From: Phormidesmis sp963710175
Lineage (GTDB): Bacteria > Cyanobacteriota > Cyanobacteriia > Phormidesmidales > Phormidesmidaceae
Assembly (NCBI GenBank): GCA_963710175.1
Contig: CAVPZC010000003.1
Location: forward strand, 310,001-374,000
Length of the DNA stretch: 64,000 nt
Direction: 5' to 3'
Below the pieces are notes generated by a model. The model searched no databases. It saw nothing but the letters and a program-made list of their open reading frames with translations, and was not told the DNA's origin. Within the stretch, counting starts at the first letter, position 1. Every line of letters starts with the position of its first letter. The position numbers were made by a program, and so were the translations under genes. Below, in pieces: positions 8,332-16,938 of the stretch.

Positions 8332-8964
8332 ATGAGACGATATCGAGCCGTAGTTGGGGTTTTGCTGGCAGCGATCGCCACCCTCTTGGTCAGCTGTGGC
8401 GGTAGCCCGACAGCTGAAGCCCCCACTTATACGCCCGAAAAAATTACTCAGCTCCAAAACTACGTCAACCGCATCGAAGCAACCCGCGAGCGGCTGCCTG
8501 AGCTGGCCGGCTACATTGAGAAAGACAACTGGATCAATGTAGACAACTTCACCCACGGGCCGCTAGGCCAACTACGCTCTGAGCTGACGCGCCTGGCCAA
8601 TCAGCTCTTGCCCGAGGACCAAGAGAAAGCCAAGTTCCTCTCTGAAGATATTTTGGGCCATTTGCAAAATCTTGATGAGGCTTCCCAAGAGCGTAACTAC
8701 GAAGGGGCGATCGCACAGTATCGCGAGTTTGTAGACGACTTCGATGCGTTTTTCACGCTATTGCCTGAAGGGGCTCGCCGGCAGGCAGAAAAGGCGGATG
8801 TACCCAGCGTTTATGAAATGACAACGGCCATTCCTGACCCAGAAGAAGAGCGGGCTGAGCCAGAAGACATGGTGCGTGCGCCCGTCATGCTAGATGGCGG
8901 CTCGGGCGAGTTCCAAGCAGAGGCTGAAGAGCTGACGCCAGACAGCATGAACGAAGCCAGCTAA
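8332..8964 (+). CDS. psbQ: Photosystem II lipoprotein PsbQ (CyanoQ)
   Basis: The protein starts with a lipoprotein signal (MRRYRAVVGVLLAAIATLLV) and a lipobox LVSC with the acylated Cys22. It is then predicted to be an all-helical four-helix bundle (TYTPEKITQLQNYVNRIEA, PLGQLRSELTRLANQLLPED, YREFVDDFDAFFTLLPE) typical of CyanoQ. CyanoQ is tethered to the lumenal side of photosystem II and stabilises the oxygen-evolving complex. Family members are usually about 150 residues; this one has 210 because of an acidic C-terminal tail (from about residue 150) rich in Glu, Asp and Pro. A strong terminator follows at 9053. Confidence 0.88.
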   Translation: MRRYRAVVGVLLAAIATLLVSCGGSPTAEAPTYTPEKITQLQNYVNRIEATRERLPELAGYIEKDNWINVDNFTHGPLGQLRSELTRLANQLLPEDQEKAKFLSEDILGHLQNLDEASQERNYEGAIAQYREFVDDFDAFFTLLPEGARRQAEKADVPSVYEMTTAIPDPEEERAEPEDMVRAPVMLDGGSGEFQAEAEELTPDSMNEAS

Positions 8965-9052
8965 CCATAGCGGCCCAAAAACAGTTTCCTTTTCCTTATT
9001 CAAAAGAAATTAAGAGATTAGGGAAAACAACACAACGTAGTTCTTAATTATT

Positions 9053-9086
9053 AACAGAGAATGGCTGTTCATTCTCTGTTTTTTTC
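9053..9086 (+). terminator. Rho-independent terminator after psbQ
   Basis: AACAGAGAATG (9053-9063) pairs perfectly with CATTCTCTGTT (9070-9080) around a 6-nt loop, followed by a T run. It ends psbQ transcription and lies only about 6 bp before the next start codon. Confidence 0.9.
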
Positions 9087-9091
9087 TTGAT

Positions 9092-10237
9092 ATGGTGACA
9101 AACCCTAAAGTTGTTGTAGTTGGCTGCGGTGTGGTGGGGGCCTTGGCAGCCTATGAGCTGAGCGCTCAGGTCTCGGCAAACATTGTCGTAATCGACAGGC
9201 ATTTACCTGCTCAAGGCGCTACCGGGGCGGCGCTAGGCGTGCTCATGGGCGTAATTAGCCACAAGGTAAAAGGCCGCACCTGGCAACTGCGTGAGGCCAG
9301 TATTCGCCGCTATCAGTCGCTGATTGCAGAGCTGGCGCAGCAGGGATATGCTGTTCCATTCAATACTCAAGGCATCGTCAGCCTGTGTTTTGATGAGAGT
9401 AAGCTGCCACGTTGGGAAGCACTGAAAGAGAAGCGTCACGCTCAGGGCTGGCCGCTAGAGATTTGGAGTCCTGAAACACTGCAAGCCCATTGCCCACATC
9501 TTGACATTGTCAGTCGGTCAGATACCGATGCGGCCCCTGTAAATGCGGCAATCTATTCGCCTGCTGATGGGCAGGTGAATCCGGCAGCACTGACCGAGGC
9601 GCTCGTTGCTGCGGCTCAGGCCCGAGGCGTCGCCTTTCACTGGAACACCGAGGTTACCCAGCTCGATATAGAAGGGCAGCGCTGCCGGGGCGTCCAAACG
9701 ACTCAGAGCTACCTTGAAGCGGATTGGGTAGTGCTCTCAGCCGGTCTGGGATCAGCGGCGCTGACTAAAGCCCGGCTAGGGGTGAGTAAGCAGCTAGAGC
9801 TGATGCCGGTACTGGGGCAGGCAATGGAAATTCAGCTGCCAGAAGCTTTGGGAAAGAGGGACTTTCAGCCGGTGATCAATGGAGACGACATCCATCTGGT
9901 GCCGCTAGGGGAAGGGCGTTACTGGCTAGGCGCAACGGTAGAATTTCCACCAGAAAAGGGAGCGCTGAAGCCCGAGGCTGAGCGACTGGCAGCTGTGCGA
10001 CGCGGAGGAGAGCGGTACTGCGGGGCGATCGCTCAAGCTGAAATCCTCAAAACCTGGAGCGGCCTGCGCCCTCGTCCTGTCGGTCAACCCGCACCCGTAA
10101 TCGAGCCGCTGGGCGATATCGACAACGTCATTTTAGCAACCGGCCACTACCGCAACGGCGTCTTGCTGGCTCCGGCGACAGCGCAGCAGCTGTGCGAGTT
10201 GTTCAGCTGCATACCGGGCATAGCTTCTAGAAAATAG
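9092..10237 (+). CDS. FAD-dependent amine/D-amino-acid oxidase family (DAO) protein
   Basis: 381 residues with an N-terminal FAD Rossmann motif VVGCGVVGALAAYEL and a matching C-terminal VILATGHYRNGVLLAPATA, both typical of DAO-family oxidoreductases such as glycine oxidase ThiO or DadA. It probably oxidises a small amine or amino acid, producing an imine and H2O2; the substrate is unknown. The ATG at 9092 lies immediately downstream of the psbQ terminator, with no visible Shine-Dalgarno, so the message may be nearly leaderless or start a few codons later. No thiamine gene is adjacent, so ThiO is not assigned. Confidence 0.8.
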   Translation: MVTNPKVVVVGCGVVGALAAYELSAQVSANIVVIDRHLPAQGATGAALGVLMGVISHKVKGRTWQLREASIRRYQSLIAELAQQGYAVPFNTQGIVSLCFDESKLPRWEALKEKRHAQGWPLEIWSPETLQAHCPHLDIVSRSDTDAAPVNAAIYSPADGQVNPAALTEALVAAAQARGVAFHWNTEVTQLDIEGQRCRGVQTTQSYLEADWVVLSAGLGSAALTKARLGVSKQLELMPVLGQAMEIQLPEALGKRDFQPVINGDDIHLVPLGEGRYWLGATVEFPPEKGALKPEAERLAAVRRGGERYCGAIAQAEILKTWSGLRPRPVGQPAPVIEPLGDIDNVILATGHYRNGVLLAPATAQQLCELFSCIPGIASRK

Positions 10238-10414
10238 TCGTAGTTGCCCTTGCCTACCAATTTTTCTAGAGTTTGGAGCACCTTTTCATAGCTAATCTTT
10301 AGGCCGCAGCAGTGCATCCACCGTATCGCTGCTGGCAAAGCAGGCCGCTGGAAAGTGGGAATTCTCATAGCCCTCTGGTAAGTTTATAGAGAAAACTCAC
10401 CGGAGAACAGGCCC

Positions 10415-10723
10415 ATGTCAGACAAATCAGACACAAAGGATGTGTATGTGGCTAAAGCCAAGGCTCAGCTTGATCAGCTCAGTACGCAGATCGACGAGCT
10501 GACGGTGAAAGCCGATTTAGCCAAAGCAGATGCAAAGGTAAAATATCAGGAGCAGCTAGGAGTACTGAAATCAAAGCAGGCTGCTGCCAAATCAAAGTTT
10601 GAAGAGCTTCAGACAACAGCAGGAAACGCTTGGCAAGAGATGCAGACAGGTGTAGAAGCGGCCTGGAAAGAGCTACAGACAGCGTTTGAGCGGGCAAAGT
10701 CGGACCTGGACTCTTCCGACTAG
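10415..10723 (+). CDS. Small coiled-coil protein
   Basis: A 102-residue soluble protein, Lys/Glu/Ala/Gln-rich and almost wholly predicted coiled coil (about residues 12-98: AKAQLDQLSTQIDELTVKAD, FEELQTTAGNAWQEMQTGVE, AAWKELQTAFERAKSDLD). No signal peptide or membrane segment. GGAG lies about 9 bp before the ATG at 10415. Similar short coiled-coil proteins with repeated Trp-x-Glu/Lys-Leu-Gln blocks are common in cyanobacteria and unassigned in function. It stands alone between the DAO gene and the hybrid kinase. Confidence 0.75.
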   Translation: MSDKSDTKDVYVAKAKAQLDQLSTQIDELTVKADLAKADAKVKYQEQLGVLKSKQAAAKSKFEELQTTAGNAWQEMQTGVEAAWKELQTAFERAKSDLDSSD

Positions 10724-11080
10724 TAGTCCAGGATCACTCTAAGATCACAAGAGCTAAACACTTCCGCCTGTGTTTACCACTATCGGCGATGGAGAAGAGT
10801 CAGCTCGCCCTCGCTCTTCTCTGACGTCTTGGTTTACCGTCTTGAGCTTTTTGTCATAACCTGCCATACGAGTGAAAACAAGCCAAAAAAAATAGCTCTT
10901 TAGATAGAGGGTTGCAAAGATGATCTCGCTCAGCATGGTCAGTAAAATCTTTCTGGCTGCTGTGCAAAGCTTATCTCTTCGGATGTCCCACATTGAGCTG
11001 CGTATCCTGATTTTCGGATGCCTCGCATTGAGCCGCATATCCTGTTTTAAGACCGTAAAGTACAGCGGCTCAGAACACGC
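10724..11080. other. Intergenic region with imperfect direct repeat
   Basis: This 357-bp stretch upstream of the hybrid kinase holds an imperfect GAGAAGAG/CTCTTCTC hairpin near 10792 and two imperfect copies of a 29-bp unit at 10981-11009 and 11016-11044 (shared core CATTGAGC-GC-TATCCTG, period 35). The minus-strand frame 10754-11038 lacks any recognisable protein features and I do not call it. The repeat could be a binding site for a regulator of the kinase gene. Confidence 0.5.
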
Positions 11081-13393
11081 ATGACAAACTCGACCTCTGG
11101 TTCTGTACCTTCTCAGGCTGAGTTAATTCTCAGAGCGGTGACGGAGAGTATGCCCGACATCGTATTTGTCAAAGACCTTCAGGGAAAATATATTCTCGCT
11201 AACGAGGCGGCTGCGAGCTGGCTGCATACCACCGTTGAGGCGATGATGGGGAAAGACGACCAGACGATTTTTTCGCCACAGATCGCTCAGCAGATTCAGG
11301 CGGATGATCAGCGGGTTTTGCGCTCGGGTCAGTCGGTCACCTATGAAGAAGATGTTGTTCAATCTGGGCAGGTGCGATCGCTCCTCACCACCAAGTTTGT
11401 CTGGCGAGATACAGACGGACAGCCGCTTGGCGTCGCTGGCATCGCCCGAGACATTACCGAGCGCAAACAGGCCCATATTGCCCTGAGCCGCAGCGAACAA
11501 AAGCTTCGCCAGGTGATCAACAGCCTGAACAGCTATGTCGGTGTGGTCACACCTGACGGCATTTTATCTGAAGTAAATCAGTTAGCCCTGGACACTGCTG
11601 GCCTCAAAGCTGAAGAGGTGCTGGGCCTGCCTTTTGAAGAGACCTACTGGTGGGCTCATGCGCCTCAGGTGCAGGTGCAGCTGCGCGCCGCCATACAGCA
11701 GGCGCTACAGGGCAAAACAGTCCGCTACGACGCGCAAGTTCGAGTAGCTGAGAACCAGCTCATCACCATTGATTTCAGCTTGACCCCGGTCTTTAACGAG
11801 GCGGGTGGGGTTGAATATTTAGTGTCTTCTGGCGTAGATATTACAGAACGTATGCAGACAGCCAGTGCGCTGCACCACAGCGAAGCTTTAAACCAAGCTA
11901 TTCTCTTTGCGCTGCCCGATCTGATTATTCGGATGCGCATAGACGGTACCTATCTCGATGTGAAAGCCGGTAACTTCCCGCTGACCCAGGCTTCAGCAAA
12001 TATGGTTGGAGAAAACATTCGCGATGTTCTCTCGCCAGCAGTCGCTGACCGGCGCATGGTCGCAACTGCAAAAGCGCTTGAGACAGGAGAGATGCAGCGC
12101 TATGAGTTTCAGCTAGAAATAGACGGACACACCCGCTGGCGAGAAGTGAGAATTGTGCCGCTAGGCGTCGATGAAGTGCTGGTCAATATTCGCGATTTTA
12201 GCGATCTGCGACAGGCTGAAGCCGCACTTTCTAGAGCACTCTACGAAGAGCAGGCGGCCCGGCAAGAGGCAGAACAGGCCAATCAGGTCAAAGATGAATT
12301 TTTGGCAGTGCTCTCTCACGAGCTGAGAACACCACTCAATCCGATTTTAGGCTGGGCCACTTTGCTTAAACGAGGGGTGCTGAGCGAAGAGAAAATAGAG
12401 GTGGCAGCAGAGACTATTGAGCGCAATGCCAAACTACAGACGCAGCTGATTGACGACCTTCTAGATATCGCGCGGATGCTGCGGGGCAAACTCGACCTTG
12501 CCGTTAAGCCGGTGGATTTGAAAGTTACCGTCACCCAGGCTCTAGAAACCGTCAGGCTAGCCGCTCAGTCCAAATCGCTACAGATTGAAACGCAGCTGGA
12601 GGACGGGTTAGTAGTGCAAGGTGACCCAACGCGCCTTCAGCAAATCGTCTGGAATTTGCTCTCTAACGCGGTCAAATTTACACCACCCCAGGGGCGGATC
12701 ACTATCCGATTGATCGCGCTTGGCAACCAGGCCTGTCTGCGAGTCAGCGATACGGGGATTGGCATTCAGCCCAAGTTTTTACCCTACGTATATGAGCGCT
12801 TCCGGCAGGAGGACAGCACGCTCACTCGGCAGTTTGGCGGATTGGGCCTAGGGCTAGCAATTGTCCGCCAGCTGAGCGAGCTACATGGGGGAACAGCTAG
12901 CGTCGAAAGCTTAGGCGAAAATCTGGGGGCCACGTTCACGGTGCAGTTGCCGCTGATGAGGCATCATGCCCCTGGTGAAAAAAGTACTTTTGAGGGCTGT
13001 TTAGTAGGCAATTTGGCGCAGATCAAGGTTCTGATTGTGGACGATGAACCCGATTCGCGCACGGTCATCGCTGAAATTTTGGCAGAAAACCAGGCGGCGG
13101 TGACCCAAGCGGCTTCGGCGCTAGAGTGCCTCCAGCAGCTGAATCAATCGGTGCCGGACCTGCTAATTTGCGATATCGGGATCCCCGAATTGAATGGCTA
13201 TGAACTGATTCGGCGAGTCCGCCAGCAACCGACTCAGCAAGGGAGAGCGCTCAAGGCGATCGCTCTCACCGCCTACGCTGGCCCAGACTATGAGCAGCAG
13301 GCGATCGCCGCAGGTTTTCAAGCTTATCTTGCTAAACCTGTAGAGGTTGACCAGCTAATGATAACTATTTTCTCTTTGCTTTGCGACAGCTAG
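11081..13393 (+). CDS. Hybrid sensor histidine kinase with three PAS domains and a receiver
   Basis: 770 residues. PAS domains lie at roughly 12-130 (PDIVFVKDLQGKYILANEAA, closing with GIARDITERKQA), 138-262 and 268-385. The HisKA domain has FLAVLSHELRTPLNPILGW with phospho-acceptor His413, followed by HATPase motifs NLLSNAVKFTPP (N box), DTGIGIQ (G1) and GGLGLGLAIV (G2). The receiver begins at VLIVDDEPDS with phospho-Asp698 (LLICDIGIPEL) and Lys in AYLAKPV. No membrane segment is seen, so the sensor is cytosolic and may bind a ligand, flavin or redox cofactor. No cognate regulator is adjacent; output is probably by phosphorelay to an unlinked partner. Confidence 0.92.
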   Translation: MTNSTSGSVPSQAELILRAVTESMPDIVFVKDLQGKYILANEAAASWLHTTVEAMMGKDDQTIFSPQIAQQIQADDQRVLRSGQSVTYEEDVVQSGQVRSLLTTKFVWRDTDGQPLGVAGIARDITERKQAHIALSRSEQKLRQVINSLNSYVGVVTPDGILSEVNQLALDTAGLKAEEVLGLPFEETYWWAHAPQVQVQLRAAIQQALQGKTVRYDAQVRVAENQLITIDFSLTPVFNEAGGVEYLVSSGVDITERMQTASALHHSEALNQAILFALPDLIIRMRIDGTYLDVKAGNFPLTQASANMVGENIRDVLSPAVADRRMVATAKALETGEMQRYEFQLEIDGHTRWREVRIVPLGVDEVLVNIRDFSDLRQAEAALSRALYEEQAARQEAEQANQVKDEFLAVLSHELRTPLNPILGWATLLKRGVLSEEKIEVAAETIERNAKLQTQLIDDLLDIARMLRGKLDLAVKPVDLKVTVTQALETVRLAAQSKSLQIETQLEDGLVVQGDPTRLQQIVWNLLSNAVKFTPPQGRITIRLIALGNQACLRVSDTGIGIQPKFLPYVYERFRQEDSTLTRQFGGLGLGLAIVRQLSELHGGTASVESLGENLGATFTVQLPLMRHHAPGEKSTFEGCLVGNLAQIKVLIVDDEPDSRTVIAEILAENQAAVTQAASALECLQQLNQSVPDLLICDIGIPELNGYELIRRVRQQPTQQGRALKAIALTAYAGPDYEQQAIAAGFQAYLAKPVEVDQLMITIFSLLCDS

Positions 13394-13427
13394 CGGCGAC
13401 GGCATAAAGGAACAAACTCACGCTACA

Positions 13428-13520
13428 GCAGAGGTCCTGATGCATTAGGACATCTGCTAGTCGAGTTGCCCGCTGCTCTCCAGCGGTTTCAGCCGACAAA
13501 AGCGTCCTAAGCAACTCGAC
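13428..13520. other. Nested inverted repeats between convergent genes (possible structured RNA)
   Basis: Two neighbouring foldable elements lie here. The first pairs GCAGAGGTCCT (13428-13438) with AGGACATCTGC (13446-13456). The second pairs GTCGAGTTGC (13460-13469) perfectly with GCAACTCGAC (13511-13520) and encloses another hairpin, CCGCTG/CAGCGG. Neither is followed by a T run directly, so simple terminators are not obvious. The surrounding 228-bp gap separates the convergent kinase and permease genes. Confidence 0.5.
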
Positions 13521-13621
13521 AAAGGCTATAGAAGCCTCTCAGCTATTTTTTGGAGGGATATCTTCCTGCCAGAGCGCTGTCTTGTAAAATTTCCTGAGAG
13601 AGTCGCTGAACTATTGCTGAG

Positions 13622-15061
13622 CTATTCAACCTCTGTGCGACCGGGCAGAAGGATATTGAGCACCAGCGCGGTGATACCGCCAGTAGAGATACCGGAGGAA
13701 AATATGCTCCTCACCAGTGTTGGCATTTGCTCTAAGATATCCGGCGCGTAGGTGACCCCGACGCCCAAGCCCAAAGAAGTCGCGAGAATGATAGCAGAGC
13801 GCTTGGTGAAGGTAATCGTCGAGAGAATGCGAATACCCGCTGTCGCTACACTGCCAAACATAATCAGCGTCGCGCCTCCTAGTACGGGCTGAGGCACCGC
13901 CTGGATGACGCCGCCAATAAAAGGAAACAGCCCAGCCAGGACAAAGAAGCCAGCAATAAATAAGCCCACATAGCGGCTGCCCACGCCCGTCAGCTGAATG
14001 ACACCGTTGTTCTGGCTAAAAGTTGTGTTGGGAAACGTGTTAAAGCAGGCTGCGATTAGGGAATTTACCCCATCTCCCAAAACGCCCCCTTTAATGCGGC
14101 TCATATAGATCTCGCCCTCAATCGGTTCACCGGAGACGGCAGAGGTCGCCGTGAGATCGCCGATGGATTCGATAGTGGTAATTAAAAACAGAAAAGCGAA
14201 AGGAATAAAGGCAATAGCATTAAAGCCAAAGCCAAATCTGAAGGGGATCGGCACGGAAAATAAAGATGCATTGCTGAGACTGCTCAGATTCACCATGCCC
14301 ATAAAGAGCGCGACGATGTAGCCAGTGACTAGAGCGATCGCAATCGAAGCCATCCGCAAAAAGATATTTCTAGAGCTGTTGAGCACCACAATCATAATTA
14401 GCACCAAAAAGGCCAGCCCCAGATTTTGCGGACTACCAAACGTGCCGTTTTCTCTCGCTAAAGGCCCGCCGCCAATAGCGGTAATGCCTGTGTTGATTAG
14501 CGTCAAACCAATAAGTGAAACCACCGTCCCCGTAACCAGAGGCGTAATCACCTTGGAGGCAAACTGCAAAAACCGACTGAGAAACATCTCAATGAAAGAT
14601 CCCAGAAAGCACATACCGAAGATAGTGCCTAGAGCCTGCTCCGGCGACCCGCCAGCACCGGTTATGCCTAGTCCTGTGGCGATCACCGGCCCGATAAAAG
14701 CAAAGCTGGTTCCCTGAACGCTCAGCAGCCCCGAGCCCACTGGCCCGATCTGCTTGACCTGAATAAAGGTAGCAACGCCCGAGACAAACAAAGACATACT
14801 GATTAAGTAGGCGACGGTCTCAGGGGGGAGCTGCAAGGCACCGCCAATGATTAGAGAAGGGGTGACAATACCGACGAAGCAGGCCATTACGTGCTGAAGC
14901 GCTGCGAAGATTGTCTCTCTTAAAGGCGGAACGGCCTTTAACCCATATATCAGGTCGGATTTGGGAAGAGAGGTAGCTGTTGCTTCTTCTATTAGAGGTT
15001 CTCCTGACTGCATGGAAACGTCTATCCTCGGCTCGTCTATCAGTTCGTCCTTGCGTGTCAT
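13622..15061 (-). CDS. NCS2-family nucleobase permease, probable urate/xanthine importer
   Basis: 479 residues with about 12-14 membrane segments. It shows NCS2/NAT hallmarks: LLSVQGTSFAFIGPVIATG in TM3, TTIESIGDLTATSAVSGEPI in TM8, and the NAT signature QNNGVIQLTGVGSRYVG in TM10. These transporters move xanthine, urate or uracil with H+ or Na+ across the inner membrane. Its place, divergent from an FAD urate hydroxylase and hydroxyisourate hydrolase, argues for urate (UacT/PucJ-like). The N-terminal 35 residues are polar and cytosolic. The 279-bp intergenic region to the hydroxylase is likely shared control DNA. Confidence 0.88.
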   Translation of the reverse strand: MTRKDELIDEPRIDVSMQSGEPLIEEATATSLPKSDLIYGLKAVPPLRETIFAALQHVMACFVGIVTPSLIIGGALQLPPETVAYLISMSLFVSGVATFIQVKQIGPVGSGLLSVQGTSFAFIGPVIATGLGITGAGGSPEQALGTIFGMCFLGSFIEMFLSRFLQFASKVITPLVTGTVVSLIGLTLINTGITAIGGGPLARENGTFGSPQNLGLAFLVLIMIVVLNSSRNIFLRMASIAIALVTGYIVALFMGMVNLSSLSNASLFSVPIPFRFGFGFNAIAFIPFAFLFLITTIESIGDLTATSAVSGEPIEGEIYMSRIKGGVLGDGVNSLIAACFNTFPNTTFSQNNGVIQLTGVGSRYVGLFIAGFFVLAGLFPFIGGVIQAVPQPVLGGATLIMFGSVATAGIRILSTITFTKRSAIILATSLGLGVGVTYAPDILEQMPTLVRSIFSSGISTGGITALVLNILLPGRTEVE

Positions 15062-15111
15062 TGACTGTTTTACCTAATTTGTAAAAACGGGAAACGGCTT
15101 AATCAACTCAA

Positions 15112-15145
15112 TTGGCTCAGGAAAAATATTGGCTCAGGAAAAATA
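15112..15145. repeat. 17-bp perfect tandem repeat upstream of the urate permease
   Basis: TTGGCTCAGGAAAAATA occurs twice head-to-tail with no spacer, 50-85 bp upstream of the permease start. It may be a duplicated operator or a slippage duplication. Nothing identical was noticed elsewhere in the window. Confidence 0.7.
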
Positions 15146-15200
15146 TCGGATTTAGCCAAAGATTATTGCCCAACATATCAATATCGAAAGCCCGGATAAT

Positions 15201-15213
15201 GTTCAAAATGAAC
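15201..15213. promoter_or_regulatory. Palindrome in the divergent urate-gene promoter region
   Basis: GTTCA-AAA-TGAAC is a perfect 5-3-5 inverted repeat about midway between the divergent permease and hydroxylase starts. The size and position suit a dimeric repressor such as a MarR or TetR protein. No regulator gene is adjacent, so the role is inference. Confidence 0.4.
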
Positions 15214-15340
15214 AAAATAACCAGATGAAAAAATCAGTATCTTTTAATGAATATCTTTATAGTGAAAAATAGGTAATTATAGAGAGGGCTTAGCCAAGTT
15301 TTAAGGCAAACGATTAAGGCGAACAATTGCGGGGTAGGAA

Positions 15341-16501
15341 ATGGACAGGTTAAAGGTAATAGTTGTTGGCGCAGGCATGGGCGGACTGGCGACGGCGATC
15401 GCAATGCGTCAGGCGGGCTACGAGGTCGAAGTGTACGACCGGGTGCAAGAGCTCAAACCGGCAGGCGCAGGCATTTCTCTCTGGTCCAATGGCGTCAAAG
15501 TGATGAACCGGCTAGGACTGGGAAAGGAAATGGCCCAGATTGGCGGACCGATGAACCGCATGACCTACCTCAGCAAAGCTGGAAAAACGCTGACAGATTT
15601 TAGCCTAGCACCGCTAGTAGAGGCCGTCGGACAACATCCCTATCCGGTTTCGCGCACCGATTTGCAGCAGATGCTGCTGACAGCGTTTGGCAAAGAAAAT
15701 GTGCGCCTGAGTTCTAAGTGTGTCGCCGTAGAACAAACTGAGAATGAAGCCACCGCAATTTTTGAAGATGGCAGGCGGGTCTCAGGCGACGTTGTTGTCG
15801 GCGCTGATGGTACTCATTCGGTCGTTCGCGAGCACGTATTGGGGCATAAGACACAGCGGCGATATGCGGGCTATGTAAATTGGAATGGCCTGGTGCAGGC
15901 CGACGAAAAGCTGGCCGATAAAGAAAGCTGGGTGATTTATGTCGGCGACAGTCAGCGAGCGTCCATGATGCCAGTGGGAGGCGATCGCTTCTATTTCTTC
16001 TTTGATAAGCCGCTTGACTATGATACTGAGCCGCCAGCCGACATCCGGGCCGAACTCGCTGAACACTTTGAGGGCTGGGCCGAACCTGTACAGCAGCTGA
16101 TTGCCGAGCTAGACCCAGCAGCGACCAATCGCGTCAAGATCCACGACATCGACCCGCTGAAAGCCTTTGTCAAAGGCCGGGTGGCGTTGATTGGTGACGC
16201 TGGCCATAGCGCCACGCCAGATCTGGGGCAGGGCGGCTGTCAGGCGTTTGAAGATGCCTGGGTGCTAGCGAATTCGCTGGTGACCACCAATCTGGGCGTG
16301 GCGGACGCGCTGAAGCGATATGAGAGCCTAAGACAAGATCGCACTGCCGATGTTGTTCTCAAAGCCCGCAAACGTGCTGACATGATTCACGGCAAAGACC
16401 TTGATCGCACTCAAGAGTGGTACGACAACTTGGCAAAAGAGGAGGGAGACACCATTATTGGGGCGATTTCGAGTTTGATCTTAGAAGGCCCCTTAAAGTA
16501 G
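15341..16501 (+). CDS. FAD-dependent urate hydroxylase (HpxO-like)
   Basis: A 386-residue class A flavoprotein monooxygenase. It has VVGAGMGGLATAIAMRQAGY (FAD dinucleotide fold), VVGADGTHSVVREHVLG (DG motif) and ALIGDAGHSATPDLGQGGCQ (GD motif), and YPVSRTDLQQMLL typical of HpxO and its salicylate/urate hydroxylase relatives. HpxO oxidises urate to 5-hydroxyisourate using NAD(P)H and O2. Assignment to urate rests on the next gene encoding the enzyme that consumes 5-hydroxyisourate (77 bp gap) and the divergent purine permease. The ATG at 15341 follows GGGGTAGGAA. Confidence 0.85.
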   Translation: MDRLKVIVVGAGMGGLATAIAMRQAGYEVEVYDRVQELKPAGAGISLWSNGVKVMNRLGLGKEMAQIGGPMNRMTYLSKAGKTLTDFSLAPLVEAVGQHPYPVSRTDLQQMLLTAFGKENVRLSSKCVAVEQTENEATAIFEDGRRVSGDVVVGADGTHSVVREHVLGHKTQRRYAGYVNWNGLVQADEKLADKESWVIYVGDSQRASMMPVGGDRFYFFFDKPLDYDTEPPADIRAELAEHFEGWAEPVQQLIAELDPAATNRVKIHDIDPLKAFVKGRVALIGDAGHSATPDLGQGGCQAFEDAWVLANSLVTTNLGVADALKRYESLRQDRTADVVLKARKRADMIHGKDLDRTQEWYDNLAKEEGDTIIGAISSLILEGPLK

Positions 16502-16578
16502 TGCAGCGGCGCTGCTTCGAACTTTATCGCTCCGCTTTTTCCAGAGAACGCACTTAAGAGGAAGTAAGGATTGTTGCA

Positions 16579-16938
16579 ATGGCCGGGAAACTGACAACGC
16601 ATGTTTTAGACACCGCTCACGGTTGCCCGGCGGCTGGGCTAACTATTGAGCTGTGGCAGATAGATCAGTCGCAGACAGGTACTTTGGTCAAAACCACTGC
16701 TACCAACGCAGACGGTCGCACCGATGCTCCCCTGCTGGCAGATACAGACTTAAAAGTAGGCATCTACGAACTGCGGTTCGCAGTAGATGCCTACTTCAAA
16801 TCTAAAGGCTCTGAGCTGCCCGATCCTCCCTTTTTGGCGGTTATTCCCATCCGCTTCGGCATTGCCAATATCTCAGCGCACTACCATGTGCCGCTGCTGT
16901 GCTCACCCTGGTCTTACAGCACCTATCGCGGCAGCTAG
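16579..16938 (+). CDS. uraH: 5-Hydroxyisourate hydrolase (transthyretin-like)
   Basis: 119 residues, the usual length. LTTHVLDTAHGCPAAGL carries the first catalytic His, YHVPLLCSPWSYSTYRGS the second His, and the C-terminal YRGS tetrapeptide that defines HIU hydrolases against transthyretins. It hydrolyses 5-hydroxyisourate to OHCU; OHCU decarboxylase is not in the window, so that step may be spontaneous or encoded elsewhere. It is probably co-transcribed with the urate hydroxylase 77 bp upstream. The coding sequence contains a strong inverted repeat at 16754-16796. Confidence 0.93.
   Translation: MAGKLTTHVLDTAHGCPAAGLTIELWQIDQSQTGTLVKTTATNADGRTDAPLLADTDLKVGIYELRFAVDAYFKSKGSELPDPPFLAVIPIRFGIANISAHYHVPLLCSPWSYSTYRGS
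16754..16796. repeat. Long inverted repeat inside uraH
   Basis: AAGTAGGCATCTA (16754-16766) and TAGATGCCTACTT (16784-16796) are perfect complements. The centre adds a second 5-bp stem CTGCG-GTT-CGCAG, giving a 43-nt hairpin in the coding strand. It is far more regular than codon constraints require. Confidence 0.75.

Noticed and set aside
10147..10368. 73-codon minus-strand frame after the DAO gene
   Set aside because: It overlaps the end of the DAO gene by 91 bp, has no recognisable motifs and no clear Shine-Dalgarno.
10754..11038. 94-codon minus-strand frame upstream of the hybrid kinase
   Set aside because: Composition is not protein-like, part consists of the direct repeat, and it has no family features.
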